Shown here: positions 37,599 through 48,022 of the stretch, piece by piece
Numbering within the stretch: the first letter of the stretch is position 1
Layout: every line of letters starts with the position of its first letter
Origin: Carya illinoinensis
Taxonomy: Eukaryota > Streptophyta > Magnoliopsida > Fagales > Juglandaceae
Assembly (NCBI RefSeq): GCF_018687715.1
Contig: NC_056753.1
Coordinates: forward strand, 13,327,001-13,391,000
DNA length: 64,000 bases
Direction of reading: 5' to 3'
The notes under the pieces: model-generated
The model's database searches: none
What the model was told of the DNA's origin: nothing
Seen by the model: the letters and a program-made list of their open reading frames with translations, nothing else
Translations under genes and position numbers: made by a program

Positions 37599-40500
37599 GT
37601 GCACGCACACACACACTAGGAAGCGTATGTCTCATGTTTGTGCTCTTCCAAGCCTCTATAAAACTTTTAAAACCTATAAAACATCACCTATGAGATAAAC
37701 TAGCAACTGTGGTTTGCCTACTAGCTAATACAGAATACACACAAAACTGCCAAGTGTTTTGCACTTTTCACCACAACTTACCAAAACCGACATATTGTAC
37801 CTTCAAACTACTAGGAATTGACAAATAAAACTACCGTCTAAATTTTACCATTAAGATCGTGAAGAGTAAGAGATGTAGTACAATCTTAGCTGTTGGATCT
37901 AAACGTAGAGTAATATTTAGCAATCGACGATAGCTGAGGGTGATATTTGTCACTTTTGGTAATTGGTGGTGTTAAGTGTAAAAAACTTGATAGTTCGGTC
38001 GAATAAGTGTGTTTAACCCATATACAATAATCGGAACCATAAAAACTAATATTTTTGTTATAGGTAGAACAATAAAATTTGATATTAATAGCTAACTCTT
38101 GTATACCCCATGTATTTGGGCTACGCCTATTCTTATTAATATAATCTTTTACATATAAAAAATAAAATAAAATTTGATATTCATAGCAACAAATCCTAAC
38201 ATTTAAGGCACAACTTAGAAAAAAGATGGCAGTACTATGGTTTTGATATCACTTTTTTTTTGTTTTTTTTTATAAGTTGGCTTTGATACCACTTATATGA
38301 TACCAAAAAGCTAGAGGATATTAAAAAAAGAAGAAAACTATTTTTTTGATAGAAAGAAACTAAAGGCTAAATTAGCAGTTAAGTGGACCTAAATCAAAGA
38401 CAAGCTAAAGCAACCAGTAGGACAAACGCACTTCCTAATCTATTTCTCCAATGTTACTCCCAAGTACTTGTGATTTTGAAATAGGGAGCAAATTTTGAGT
38501 AATTTCGAGTTTTTATTGTATATCTGTTTATTTCCAGCAGTTATTGACCGTTTTAAAGTGCTGATTTATTGTGTTGGGTGCTAATTGGCTTTATTTAAAT
38601 GCTGATTTGTTGTAGAAGGTACGTAGACAAAAAATCCAAATTAGGTCCTAATAGGTCTGGTGAAGTTATTGGAAAACTTGCCTTAATGGGGACAGTTTCC
38701 AAATCAGAATTTAAGTCCGTAGAAACCCTAAAGCAGGTATACCATGCCTCACAAAGAGCCTAGGATCTTCCTCATTTAAAAATTAAAGACTGGAAGCTTC
38801 CAAGTAGCCTGAAAACTGCCTGGATTTCCTAGAAGGAAATGAGGAATGGCAGTCACCATACGTCTCCTGTATAAACGCTAGTTCACTGCCAAGTTTAAAA
38901 TCCCTCATATCCTTTAAGCCTGCTGCCCCTCTCAGCCACTCTTTCCCTCGGATTCCCATCAATAATTCTAGGAAAGTCCATCAAGAAATCTCCCCCAGGT
39001 CTGCTGCAGCAATAGGTGACTTTTCAACACTTTTCTTCTTGAGGTTTCTAGAAGACAGCTATTGATTGCCCTTGAAAGTTGCTGTCCAGAATTGGAGTTA
39101 CTAAATTCAAAACCATAGCCTACAACCCCTTTTCTTCTTGCTGCAGCCACTGCCTTGTAGGTAAAAAAGAGTTTTTCTTCTTCAATGTTTGAGTAAAGTC
39201 ACTGCCTACCTTCCAGTAACCAAATCAATGTGACAAACCAAGATTTGCTGCTTCTTTTAGCCTCCTAAAGTACCTTTTCAAGTCCCATTAAATCTCCTAG
39301 GAGCAGCAACTCAATGTGCAACCTCTAAGGTCAATCCAACATGTTTTTGTTTTTTTTTTTTTTTATAGGTACAAGAGATTTTATTGATCCACGTAAATAG
39401 GCAAAGCCCAAGTACACAGGGAGTATACAAGAAAGAGCCTAATTACAAAACTAAGTGCTACTGAAAGTAGCATAAAAGTCATTAAGACTCGTTCCGTTCA
39501 ATACAATAGAAGATGCCCAACATAATAAAGTATGAAAGAAAAAGGCCCTGAAAGCCTCTGGAGAGCGTTCCCTATTCTCAAAACAGCATCCATTTCTTTC
39601 GGTCCATGGCATAGCCCATGCAATATCAAGCCTCAAAAGAATTTCATCCCACAATACCTTAACTACTTCGCAATGAAGAAGAAGGTGGTCCACAAATTCA
39701 CTATTGTGTTTGCACATGTAACATCTATCCATTATATATATAGTCCACGTTTTCTTAACTTATCTATGGTCAGTATTTTACCATGTATGTTTTTGTTTCA
39801 TTAGGTATTATCTATAAATTCAAAATTCCATTATCTTTTGTGAACCTAACATATTCCCTACTCTCTCTTTATGCCATAACATATAATTCTAAGGCTAGGA
39901 AGTGCAGGGGATCAACATTGGGCAAAGAAAACAAAAGTGTACAGATTATACCTCTTGACTTTTCTTTTAGAACATGACTTAGTCGGAGTCGGATTCAAAC
40001 ACTGACTCTGACTTTGTCGAAGTTCAAATCCAAACTCCAACTTCGACTTGTGTAGGCTTCGATCCAACTCCAACTCCTCCCTTGTCGAGGGAAGTCGGAT
40101 TTGGACTTTCAGCTTTGGGCTTTTTCTTAGCTTCATATTTAGCCCATTTTAAAAAAGAATTTATTGTGGGATTTCAATTTTCAATTTTTTCAAAATATTA
40201 AAAAATTAAAACTAAATCATTCACTGCTAATTTACTTATCTACTAATATCTAACTTATTTGTATACTAGACTTATACAATAGTGTGAAATTACATGTTAT
40301 CATACTATAGTATTACATATTATTTTTAGTGTCTAATTGCATTTTTTTTATAAGAAACTTTATTGTCTAATTGCATGTTATTATACTATAGTATTTACAT
40401 GTTATTATATTATACTAGTGTCTAACTTAGTTATAACTTATTTCTATACTAGACTTATTTATAGTGTCTAATTATATGTTATTATACTTTAATAAATTAG

Positions 40501-42579
40501 TATATTGTGTTATTAACTTATTATACTAAACTTATCAGTTATTTAAATAGTAGTGTCTAATTTATTTCTATACAAGACTTATTTTATAAACCTACAGAAA
40601 TGGGGTGTTACTTTCGATGACTATTGAAACCAGATAAAAAGTACATCAGAATTGAAGATACAATTCATATTGACTATTGAAACAAGATAAAAAGTGCATC
40701 AGAACTAAAGATACAAGTCATAGATCACTCTTGGTTATATAGGAGAATTTTTCCAGTAATAACTCGTCAACATTGCGCAAAATGATTGTATATTGAGATA
40801 TGAAAGGCAAGTTGAGACAGCTCATCCATAAGAAGAGTATATGCACAATAATCAAGTAAAGAATACTTCAAAATAAACTGCTCAAATTGACAATAGAAAC
40901 CTGCCACATAGCCATTACCTGAACGGGTACATAATTGTTAGGTGCTGGCACAGGAGAGGGCGCAGGCATTGGTACTGGAGGAACCGGGTAGCCTCCATAT
41001 GGATCATATGGAGGAGGTGGCGCCATAAACCTAGTCCACAGGAGCAAAGCCAAAATGAGACTGAGTAATAAAAAGAAACGTAATATGTAGCTATTATCAA
41101 AAATTAATACAAAGCTGAAATAACGCTTACAATTAAGTCTTTCTTAACACTCCTAATCCTTTTCATATCTAATATCGAGGAAATCATTAACAGCAATAGA
41201 TCTTTATTTCCTTACCCATGTGGTCCCCAAATGTGTGCTGGAGGAGGATGAAAGGGAGATGGACTGGTATAACCACTGTGTGTATAGTCACCACCAGTTC
41301 GCAAACGTTTACTCTGATCATAGGTGCTTGAATCTGCTACTATTCCTGCATATAAGTTGAGATTAGTGAGTTGCAATGCAGTACATCAAAATAGCCAAAC
41401 CATTAAAGTATAGACAAGCACAATCTTGCCAAGATGTATAAGATATACATTCCACACAAAAGCAATACTAGTTCTTTTCTTTCATTTATCCTTTGTTTTA
41501 ACAGAACTGAACATACTAGTGATTCAATCAAAACTCTCACCCAGACTGTTAAAAACAAGGTCATGTCCCCAAAAATGGTTAGGACCAAGGCTGAAAATTT
41601 ATTTATCTCACCTAATCAGCAACAACCTGCAGAATACTGCACAGGTACTTGGGGGAGAGAGAGCGAGAGAGAGAGAGAGAGAGAGAGAGATTGTTACAGA
41701 ATGGTCTCAAGATATGAGCAAATATAGAATCTCTTGAGGGATTTGACATCTCAAATAATTTCTAGTACCAGAAAAAAGGTTACTGGAAATTTGCAACATT
41801 CCCAGAGATGATTTGACAACCAAAAAGATAGTAGTTGAAGATCGGCCTGTCACATTGGTTTAGATAGAGTTGTAATGAATTGAGATGAATATTGAATAAA
41901 ATATTATTTTATTAATATTATTATTATTTTGAGATTTGAAAAAGTTGAATTATTTATTGTATTTTGTGAGGGAATTTGAAAAAATTGTAATGATTTGATT
42001 AAATATTGTTTTGTATCAAACCTAGCCTAAAGCAATATTTCGAACATCTCTCTTATTTCATCCCTCCAAACACAAACCAAAAAAAAAAAAAAAAAACTGA
42101 AAAAGGTAATAAAACGCAATCCTACCTCTTTTGATAAAAAGGTTTTTCTTGGCCATCTCGGTATGCAACACTGACTTCGACTCCACATCAAACACCATTT
42201 CCTGAACCGACAAAGATAAAAACATTTAATTGAAATCTGAAAAAGAAAAAAGGAGCTAGAAATCAGGATAAAAACAATTAAAGAAACCTGAAGGGCATCT
42301 TTAGCGGCAATAGCAAGCTGAGCAGTAGAGAAGAGAGCGAAACCCATGGGCTTCTCGCCTTTGAAGTTCACCTGTGAAGCCTCGTATCCAGGCAGCCATC
42401 TCAGTAGATTCAGTAGCTCTCTCTCTTTCACATCCTCCGGAAGACCCGTGATGAATATCGTACGCACCTATTATCCCAAAACCACAAAATAATAAAATGA
42501 ATAAATCTTAGATCTGTATATATTTAGTTGCATATACCAGAAAAGACCTATTCCGATTATTTAACGGAGCAAAAGCTTT

Positions 42580-42627
<48 letters not shown>

Positions 42628-42774
42628 CTCATCAGAGGCGGAGCGGGCGGTGTTGTCGATGACGATAGGGGGAGGAAGAGGAACGGTGGAGGCGACAGAA
42701 GGGGGTGGAGGAGGAGGGGCAGTGGCTGCTGGTGCCCACTGCTGGAGGTATGGGTGGATGCCAGTTCCTGCCAT
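36178..42774 (-). CDS. RNA-binding protein with two RRM domains, eight exons (about 312 aa)
   Basis: Exons on the minus strand are 42774-42628, 42467-42288, 42201-42126, 41345-41216, 41030-40919, 36701-36610, 36486-36417 and 36309-36178. All introns are GT-AG and the frame is kept throughout. Residues 1-49 are Pro-rich (QQWAPAAT, PPPPPP). RRM1 (about 50-110) shows RTIFITGLPEDV (RNP2) and KPMGFALF (RNP1). A Pro/Tyr-rich linker (YDPYGGYPVPPVPMP) follows, and RRM2 (about 225-300) shows NTLFIGNLGENI and HTVCFIEF. The order matches plant RRM proteins related to RBPMS and yeast Whi3/Scw1, which bind mRNA; the exact role is unknown. The start is the ATG opening MAGTGIHPY. The C-terminus after GMRIQYPYN is uncertain: the frame reaches TAA at 36178, but a donor in that exon and a further exon cannot be excluded. 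Intron 5 (about 4.2 kb) holds transposon debris. It appears intact. Confidence 0.85.
37511..37596. repeat. (TC)n microsatellite in intron 5 of the RRM gene
   Basis: Eighty-six bases of uninterrupted TC are followed by GCGTGCACGCACACACAC. On the gene's sense strand it is a GA run. Confidence 0.95.
38093..38165 (+). mobile_element. Very short (73 bp) LINE 3' tail insertion with 22-bp target duplication
   Basis: The insert contains TTGTATACCCC, GGGCTACGCC, TTATTAATATAATC and an A-rich tail, as in other LINE tails of this window. It is flanked by 22-bp direct repeats at 38071-38092 and 38166-38187 (beginning AATAAAATTTGATATT) with a single mismatch. This is an extremely 5'-truncated retroposition inside intron 5 of the RRM gene. 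Confidence 0.8.
39341..39735 (-). mobile_element. 5'-truncated LINE fragment (zf-RVT end plus tail) in intron 5
   Basis: The minus strand from 39732 reads MDRCYMCKHNSEFVDHLLLHCEVVKVLWDE, the Cys/His zf-RVT segment at the end of plant LINE ORF2. The frame continues to FFHTLLCWASSI. It ends in the tail TTGTATACTCCC...GGGCTTTGCC...AATAAAATCTC and a poly(A) run (T run 39346-39364 on the plus strand). Only the last few hundred bases were inserted, antisense to nothing: it shares the strand of the host gene. Confidence 0.8.
39975..40585. mobile_element. hAT-type MITE family 1, copy b, truncated at both ends
   Basis: It matches 29383 to about 30080 in order: repeated GGAGTCGGATTC/ACTCTGACTTTGTC words, the stretch AACTAAATCATTCACTGCTAATTTAC, then TTATTTCTATACTAGACTTA repeats. 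The terminal GGGGTGAGCA is missing on the left and the right half is absent. It lies in intron 5 of the RRM gene. Confidence 0.75.
41859..42026. mobile_element. Short AT-rich MITE in intron 3 of the RRM gene
   Basis: The left end (GGTTTAGATAGAGTTGTAAT) and right end (read inward, AGGTTTGATACAAAACAATA) are loosely inverted. The interior TTTTGAGATTTGAAAAAGTT is a motif I associate with a MITE common in Fagales genomes (from memory). No coding capacity is present. Family and target duplication were not established. Confidence 0.5.
42582..42625. repeat. (GA)n microsatellite touching the first splice donor of the RRM gene
   Basis: Forty-four bases of GA on the plus strand lie directly beside the donor. 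On the gene's strand intron 1 therefore begins GTTCTCTCTCTC, with a CT run starting at the fourth intron base. Confidence 0.9.
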
Positions 42775-43415
42775 CAGGTGATTAGTTTGCAAACTAAGAA
42801 CGAAGCAGACGAGATATAGAAAACCCTAGGCTTCGACTTGAGGGTTCTTGAACGAAATGGAATGGCGAACCAATAAATAAAAAAAAATGGGAAATAGAAA
42901 GTGAATGGAAAAGAGAGGAAAACATTAGGCTCACAGATGCCGAAAATTTGTTTTTAATTATTTTATTAAGTAAACATTTTCAAATGAATATGTAATTTTT
43001 TTATTTTTAAAAAATATATAAATAATTTTAAAAAATAGTAAAAAAAATAGAGTGATATTACGTATAGTTAGTTTTACGTATTTTTTGTGCATTTTACAGA
43101 TATAATTAATTAAATTAATTTTTTTAATACACAACCAATCATATCACTAGAATACACAAAAATAATTACACATAAAATTTTAAAAAAAAAATAATAAATA
43201 ATTTAATTTTTTTAATTTTAAAATAATAATATTATTAAAAAATAATATTTTTTTTAACTTTCATCAATTATTAATTTAATTCAACTCAACATCTAAAACC
43301 TCTAAAATAATCGATAAAAATTGTATATAAATATGATATGGACATAGCAACGTCCGAAAAGAAAGTAAGGAGAAATTGCAACAGAATAAATGGCAAGTCG
43401 ATGTGCTGTCCCCCT
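42775..43415. other. 5' flank of the RRM gene and AT-rich intergenic DNA
   Basis: The first 100 bp upstream of the start codon hold the probable 5' UTR (AACCCTAGGCTTCG side) but no convincing TATA box. The rest (42950-43330) is AT-rich with short inverted words around AATACACAAAAATAATTAC, perhaps MITE debris. No gene was seen. Confidence 0.45.
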
Positions 43416-45652
43416 ATACGTGGAGATAAGTTTTTTTTTTTTTTTTGGGATAAGAAAGTCATATGTAGACATATATTATATCAAAGTTTGGATACAAAAA
43501 GGAATAGTATCAAAAGAGATGATACTACCATTGATGCTCAGAGCATCTTGACACAAAGCATGAGCCAAGGAATTACAAGCTCTCCTAACATGCCTAATAG
43601 ACCAATTGGTGAAAGAGTCTAGTATTGACTTCGTGTCCCTTAAAAGAATGCCCACATAAGTGTCTGTTACCACTAATGACTTGAGGCTGTTGACAACTTG
43701 CAAAGAGTCTCCCTCTAGAATCACATTCTTCCAGCCTAGGTTCTTGAGGAAGGTAGATGCTTGGAAGACTGCATAGGCTTTAGCAAGAAGAGGATCAGGA
43801 AACATGTTGTGGTTCATTCTCAAGGAGGCTTTAACTCTAACATCCTAGTCACGGATTATTACTCCAACCCCTACCTTGTTATTTACCTTGTCCAATCCAG
43901 CATCCCAGTTGAGCTTGAGATTACCCTGAGGAGGAGCTTCCCAACACGTGGATTCAGTGGTGGTAGCAGGGACTCTCCTTTCTGGTTGAGCAGTCTGGTT
44001 AATGTCTTCCATGAGCCTCTTTGTTGCTTGAATGACTAAGCTTGGGTGAGCCACTACATTTCTGAAAACTAAATCATTACTTCTTTTCCAGATCTTCCAA
44101 GCTGTGAGGGTGAACTCTATGATCTCTTCTTCTTCCAAGTTCTCCAAGAAATGCTCCACAAGAAGTTTAAAAGACTGGAAATGCCTACTTGCCTTCTGAA
44201 CCCTTCTAACACTTAAGTTCCAGATGTCTTAAGCTGAGGAACAATTCCACAGGGCATGCTCAGTGGTTTCTGTCTGTAAGTTGCACACGGGGCACAAGGC
44301 ATCCTCAGTTACCCTCCTCTGATGTAGTTTTTCCTTAGTTGGGATAGCATCCAGGCAGGCCCTCTATAGGAAGGTCTTGGCTGCATTTGGGATGCTGAGT
44401 TGCCACACCTTGGTCCAGGCCACAGGTTCAGTTGTGGGCATAGAAGCTTGGCTACACTCCCTCTGGTCTATTTCTGATTGCAGGTAGTATGTTGATTTTA
44501 CAGTAAATACACCTGAAGGGGTACATCTCCAGATAAGCTTGTCAGGTGTTGGGAAAAGGCTCAAAGGGATCCTATTGACTAGATCAGCTTCTGATTTGCT
44601 TATAAGGGCATTGACCAAAGGTACATTCCAGGTGTGAGTTGACTTGTCAATCATCATGGAGACTTTGGATTCGATAGGAAGCAATCTCAGGGAGCTTTGA
44701 GGTTTGAAAGTTAAAGGTTGGGGGAGCCACCTGTCTTTCCAAATCTTCACTGTTTCTCCATCTCCTATACGCCACATGAGACCTTCTTGGAGGAGATGCC
44801 TTGCCGAGATGAAACTCTGCCACAGGAAGGAAGAGTTCTGACCTCTCTTCTTTTTCTGAAGTACTTCTCCTTAAGAACTCTGGCTGCCAGTGAACTTGGA
44901 TTAGAGGTGATCCTCCAACACTGTTTTGCAAGAAGAGCACAGTTAAAGTTTTCAAAATCCCTTAATCCCAAGCCACATGTTTTCTTTGATTTACACATTT
45001 GATTCCAACCCACCCAGTGGATCTTGTTTTCCTAGGCCTGCTGACCCCACCAGAAGGACCTTACATGCTTGTCAAGTGCCTTTAGCAGTTGCTTTGGAAG
45101 CTTAAACATACCCATGCTGTAGGTTGGTATGGCCTGGATTACTAATTTGATTAAGATCTCTTTTCTTGCTTGGGAAAGGAGCTTTGTTTTCCAGCTACAC
45201 AGCTTGGCTTGCACTCTGTCAAGAATTCCCTTGAGAGACTTGGTTCTAGACCTCCCTACCAGTGCTGGCAATCCCAAATACTTTTCATAAGAGTTTGTCC
45301 CCCTGATCCCAGCAATACTTGTGACTATATCCCTAGTTTGTGCACTTGTGTTTCTGCTAAAGAAGATTGAGGTCTTTTCCTTGTTAAGCCTTTGACTCGA
45401 TGCCCTCTCATAAGAATCCAAGAGGTGGTATTTACTAAAAACAATTGACTGTCTATTTACTTCCTGTTTTCTTCCCTCCATCTGCTCGACGCCTCCTCTC
45501 CCTTTCTCCCTTCAACGAATCCCCTTTCCATTTATTCTCTCTATTTTTCTCTTTCCTCTCCCTTTCTCTCTTCCCTCTACAGACCGAAACTCCCTCTCTC
45601 TCATTCTCTTGATTTTTCCTTCATTTTTTCTCAGTTTCGTCTACGAGTGGCC

Positions 45653-45656
<4 letters not shown>

Positions 45657-45747
<91 letters not shown>
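45657..45747. repeat. (TC)n microsatellite
   Basis: About 91 bases of TC lie in the leader-like start of the insertion. The Ser-Leu and Arg-Glu frames across it are artefacts. Confidence 0.95.
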
Positions 45748-45750
<3 letters not shown>

Positions 45751-47997
45751 CTCTACACCAGACCTATCTTCGTCTCTCTCATTCTCTCCGTTTTCACCAG
45801 ACCTAGACTCGCGCTCTCTCATTCTCAGTGCAGCGCAGGGCCCATTCGGCAGGGAAAATGGAACTTGTGCGATAATCGACATTAGCCTCTAGTTCAGCAG
45901 GACCCATTCCCCATCTAATCTACTTGGTATGTAAAATTTTTGTATCTAATTTTTGGTCCATTGGGTATGCCTCATTTGTGCTTGATCTGTGAAAAATATG
46001 TGCTTGGGAAAGATCTGTGTATTTTCTGTGCAAAATCTGGTCCATTCTCCATCTAATTCTCATGTAGCTTCGAAGGAAATCAACAAGTTTTATTTAGAAA
46101 GTCGCAGGCCTTCATGAACTTTCTGGTTGTTAATGGCCTTTGGTGGTGTAGCTACTGGATTATAGAGTTTCACTTTCGGGTTGTTAGCTACATTCATATG
46201 AATATTTACTTCTGCTAGGTTTTTTATAAATTGTAGTCAGCAGTGTGTGCAATGGCTAGTACATCTTGCTTGATTCAAGTGATAGGAAGACGAAGGTTTG
46301 TGTTGGAGGCACGAGTTATGATCTTGATAGGAACTAATTGAGGCACTTTATGCTCCTTCAGTTACATGCTAGCTTCGTAATGCTGATGTTGTGTATGTAT
46401 AGACTTGATGACTCAACTTGCATCAAATTTAGCACGAGTTCTTGTGGCAATTGAATTTAGAGGACCTCTTTACATCACAATTTGGTCTTTTCTGAGTTAA
46501 ATACTTGGAAGTACTCATCATCAAAGATGTTTCAGTCTTGTTAAGATGTTAAATTGTAGTGTGATTGGAAAAAAGATGAGTTTTTTATTTCACAGGTGAA
46601 TCAAGGGCTTACTGTCTATGGGAATAAAGGGAGCACAGATCAACATGCGAAAGTTTTTGGTTTTGGGTTTTAAGGTTATATGATATCTACCAGGATGTAA
46701 ACTATGCTTATTCCTGAGAATTGAGAATTGGAATGTCGTTGTGGGTGTTTTATGCCTTTTGGCACTTAACATGTATTGTCTGCTTGCTTTTAATCATTAT
46801 CTCAGGTGTGGAAGCCGGGAAAAAGGTAGCGGGAGAAGTATTAGCCCTTCAGAAGTGTGTTTTGTCAGTACTCAATGAGGCCATGTACAACATTAAATCT
46901 TCATGCTATCTAGGTCTTTATTGTTACTTCTATTTTCATCTTTTTTGATATTTTGATATCAGTTTTGAAACGGGAAGTCCTATATAAATCCTATTTACGG
47001 GATGAGCAAAATAATGGAGTTCATTCTTCAAATGAGAAAGCTTGCAGCAAAGTATTAGGTAAATATCCAAATATTAAAGAAGAAGAAGAAGAAGAAGATT
47101 AAGGATGGTTTCTTTAGGCCAGAGTTGCTGAACGTTGGAAATTTTTGAAAAGAATAAGGATCACAAGTTTGCAATAAAAAACCAAGAGTCTAGTGTGGCC
47201 TGTAAAATGATAGGTTGATTCCAACTAAAACCTAGACGAAACCAAGGGACTTCATTTCCCATGTGACTAGCAATCTGACCATTGGAGTGGTCGGTAACTC
47301 TCTTTGCAACTAACTCGTGCATAACTGATTGTTGGTTATTTGTCACTGACAGTACCATCAATGTTTTTCTTTGTTTGGATTTGAATTGTTGGATTACAGA
47401 TGAAATGATATGAGTCTCTTCTTCCTTGCAGTGACATTAATGGGAAGGAACAAGACTTTGAATGCAGGTGGTTTATGAACTGGAATGTGAATCTACTGCC
47501 GGTTTATGAACTAGAAATGTTGGATAGAAATATGTTGGTTGAGTCTGAATGTTGGATAGAAACATATTATATACTGAATGTTGGTGAATTGTGGGCTGCA
47601 GCTTGGCCTTTGTATTATAGATTGATGTTACAAAAAGTTGCTGAAGTTGGTATTATGAGATGTGGCTTGTCCTGTATATTATAAATTTGATGTACAAAAA
47701 ATGTTGTTAATTTTTGTATTTTGAATGTGAGAAGTGTTAGCAAAATGTGTTTGTTGAAAAATTAAGTTGAGAAAAAAAAAATAGTTGGAAAATAATAATT
47801 TTTAAGTAAAAATTAAATTATTAATTAATATATGGAATGTATTTGTAAAATATTAAAAAAATAAATAAATAAATTATTATTTAAATATATAATATTATAT
47901 TATTATTTTGACTTTGAGATGGCTAGTCCAATGTGGGTCACTATCTCTATTGTTTTAGACTTTGGCTAAAAGCTCTAATTTTAGTCAAAATTTGAAC

Positions 47998-48022
47998 TTG
48001 GCAATGGCTAGTCCATTGCCAA
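47998..48022. repeat. Palindrome at the right end of the insertion
   Basis: TTGGCAATGG, a 5-base spacer CTAGT, and CCATTGCCAA form a perfect 10-bp-arm hairpin, followed by TGCTC and the LINE junction. A related phrase GGCTAGTCCAATG occurs at 47920-47935. Confidence 0.9.

Noticed and set aside
45609..45892. Long Ser-Leu and Arg-Glu open frames on both strands
   Set aside because: They are translations of the TC/GA microsatellite at 45657-45747.
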